Assembly: GCA_038222915.1 (NCBI GenBank)
Contig: JBBRHH010000289.1
Span: forward strand, 1-7,570
From: JBBRHH01 sp038222915
Lineage (GTDB): Bacteria; Planctomycetota; Phycisphaerae; Tepidisphaerales; Tepidisphaeraceae
Length of the DNA stretch: 7,570 nt
Direction: 5' to 3'
Each line of letters opens with the position of its first letter. The stretch's first letter is position 1. Made by a program: the position numbers and the translations under genes. The notes below the pieces were generated by a model. The model made no database searches and was not told where the DNA came from. It worked only from the letters and a program-made list of their open reading frames with translations. Positions 6,854 to 7,570 of the stretch are shown here, in pieces.

Positions 6854-7090
6854 TTATGGATTGAGGATATTGTCCCAGTCTTTTTTAAACGAGTCTTTAT
6901 TGAAATCATGCAGGCCGCCGCCGCTGATGTCGTTATGATCCAAATCGGGCGAGTAATGCATCGGATCACGCATCGCCTGCTCCTGTCGTTCACGAAGAGA
7001 AGCCGGTCGCGTAGTGGCGTTAGAGTCTGCGCATCCAATGAGTAAAAGACCAGCCAACAGGGACGACGCAAACAGTCCGTACTGTGTCAT
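6854..7090 (-). CDS. Small uncharacterised lipoprotein
   Basis: This is a 78-residue predicted lipoprotein from the ATG at 7090. It has a hydrophobic signal and lipobox LLIGC (Cys20), and then a short mature part of about 58 residues rich in Asp, Asn and Arg, including MRDPMHYSPDLDHNDISGGG (48-67) and a FNKDSFKKDWDNIL end. No family is recognised; the mature peptide looks too small for an enzyme. The ATG has GAGGTG 4 nt upstream (minus strand, 7095-7100). A GTG at 7105 in the same frame is a serious alternative: it has GGAGGTG 7 nt upstream and adds MARCF, which gives the n-region the positive charge that is otherwise missing. It is the first gene after a good promoter at 7134-7163 and probably leads the operon to the PfkB kinase. 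Confidence 0.78.
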   Translation of the reverse strand: MTQYGLFASSLLAGLLLIGCADSNATTRPASLRERQEQAMRDPMHYSPDLDHNDISGGGLHDFNKDSFKKDWDNILNP

Positions 7091-7112
7091 AAAGCACCTC
7101 GCCACAAGACAC

Positions 7113-7119
7113 CACCTCC
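7113..7119 (-). promoter_or_regulatory. Strong Shine-Dalgarno favouring an alternative GTG start
   Basis: The minus strand reads GGAGGTG here, a seven-base match to the consensus anti-Shine-Dalgarno complement, 7 nt before an in-frame GTG at 7103-7105. This site lies downstream of the predicted transcription start (about 7127). It argues that translation of the small lipoprotein may start at 7105 rather than at the ATG at 7090, or at both. Confidence 0.45.
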
Positions 7120-7133
7120 GAACGACATGAGGC

Positions 7134-7163
7134 ATTATCACGCGCCGACGGCAATTTTGCCAA
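7134..7163 (-). promoter_or_regulatory. Sigma70-like promoter of the lipoprotein-kinase run
   Basis: On the minus strand TTGGCA (7158-7163, five of six to TTGACA) and GATAAT (7134-7139, five of six to TATAAT) are separated by 18 bp. Transcription would start near 7127, about 37 nt before the ATG of the small lipoprotein at 7090. The intergenic position, between the stop of the polyprenyl synthase gene and the first lipoprotein gene, suits an operon promoter. No other match of this quality was seen in the window. Confidence 0.55.
7150..7161. promoter_or_regulatory. Small palindrome overlapping the -35 element, possible operator
   Basis: A 12-bp inverted repeat, GGCAA-TT-TTGCC on the plus strand, overlaps the -35 hexamer and part of the promoter spacer. 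A repressor bound here would block polymerase. The symmetry is short and could be chance; no regulator gene is present in the window. Confidence 0.2.
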
Positions 7164-7229
7164 CGCGGAAGGTCCACCCAGTTTGTAATTCCAAGGGCTT
7201 TGATGACGCGGCCGGCCAGGTGAATCGAA

Positions 7230-7570
7230 TCAGAGCGGTCGGTTGATTACGAATTCAGCCATGGCGTCCAGGAGGGATTTGGCTTCGGAGTTGGGGAGAG
7301 TGGTCAGGGCTCGGCGAGCCTGGTCTATGTAGCCTCTGGCCCGGTCGCGGGCGTATTGGATGGATTCGCTGGGGAGGATCAGGTTGCGGATGCGGTCGAC
7401 TTTGTCGGCGTCTTTGTTTTCCATGAGGGAACGGAGCAAAACCCGATGCTCTCTGGGAGCGGTGCGGAGGAAGTGGATGATGGGGAGGGTGAGCTTCCCC
7501 TTCTCGATGTCGATACCGAGTGTTTTGCCAACGGTGGCGACGTTGCCGACGAGGTCGAGGATGTCGTCCT
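7230..7570 (-). CDS. Polyprenyl diphosphate synthase, C-terminal part (partial)
   Basis: The minus-strand frame is open from the right edge of the window to TGA at 7230-7232, giving 112 visible residues; the 5' part lies beyond the window. The first visible codons (from 7568) encode DDILD, the second Asp-rich motif of trans-isoprenyl diphosphate synthases, which binds Mg and the isopentenyl diphosphate co-substrate. The family signature follows: VGKTLG at 13-18 and GKLTLPII at 24-31. The C-terminal helices match the usual end of the family. These cytosolic enzymes build long isoprenoid chains for quinones or bacterial cell-wall lipid carriers; chain length cannot be told without the first Asp motif. 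A TTG at 7439 lies inside the conserved domain and is not a start. The next gene begins 139 nt downstream behind its own promoter, so this is probably a separate unit. Confidence 0.9.
   Translation of the reverse strand, partial: DDILDLVGNVATVGKTLGIDIEKGKLTLPIIHFLRTAPREHRVLLRSLMENKDADKVDRIRNLILPSESIQYARDRARGYIDQARRALTTLPNSEAKSLLDAMAEFVINRPL

Noticed and set aside
6826..7071. N-terminal extension of the 6406-6825 lipoprotein
   Set aside because: It overlaps the other lipoprotein gene out of frame, contains no signal, and would bury a perfect lipoprotein leader in mid-chain.
7091..7177. 29-residue N-terminal extension of the small lipoprotein from an upstream ATG
   Set aside because: It would start upstream of the predicted -10 element and place the lipoprotein signal internally; only the short extension to the GTG at 7105 remains plausible.
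7210..7217. GGCCGGCC palindrome downstream of the polyprenyl synthase gene
   Set aside because: It has no loop and no T run, so it is not an intrinsic terminator; short GC palindromes are common in GC-rich DNA.

Overview
The window looks like a piece of a GC-rich bacterial chromosome with strong C-ending codon bias. A planctomycete-type organism (Planctomycetota, perhaps Phycisphaerae-like) is my best guess. This is an inference from the secreted family 2 glycoside hydrolase, the tandem DUF3467-like protein and the small orphan lipoproteins. No rRNA, tRNA, transposase, phage or CRISPR gene is visible.

Layout: bases 1-604 carry no convincing large gene. They start with ten head-to-tail copies of an 11-bp unit (23-132), followed by more short degenerate repeats. 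A 56-codon small ORF (438-608) overlaps the next start codon. The plus-strand run 605-5018 holds four closely spaced genes: a secreted glycoside hydrolase broken by a one-base frameshift near 892, a protein built from two DUF3467-like halves with a polyglutamine tail, an exported YceI-family protein, and a membrane protein with about ten spans. The minus-strand run 7090-5023 reads towards it: two small lipoproteins, an AF2212/DUF104-like antitoxin-type protein, and a PfkB-family sugar kinase. The two runs converge with only 4 bp between stop codons. At the right edge lies the C-terminal part of a minus-strand polyprenyl (isoprenoid) diphosphate synthase.

How they work together: the plus-strand genes are spaced like an operon (gaps of 36, 30 and 8 nt), but their predicted jobs do not form an obvious pathway. 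The closest functional pairing is the periplasmic YceI protein with the membrane protein directly behind it. The minus-strand group is also operon-like (gaps of 28, 27 and 9 nt). It has a good sigma70-like promoter at 7134-7163 with a small palindrome over its -35 region. I see no clearly new defence or mobile system. The points most worth a second look are the 11-bp satellite, the leader ORF coupled to the hydrolase start, the frameshift, the YceI-linked membrane protein with intramembrane histidines, and the uncharacterised lipoprotein-antitoxin-kinase group.
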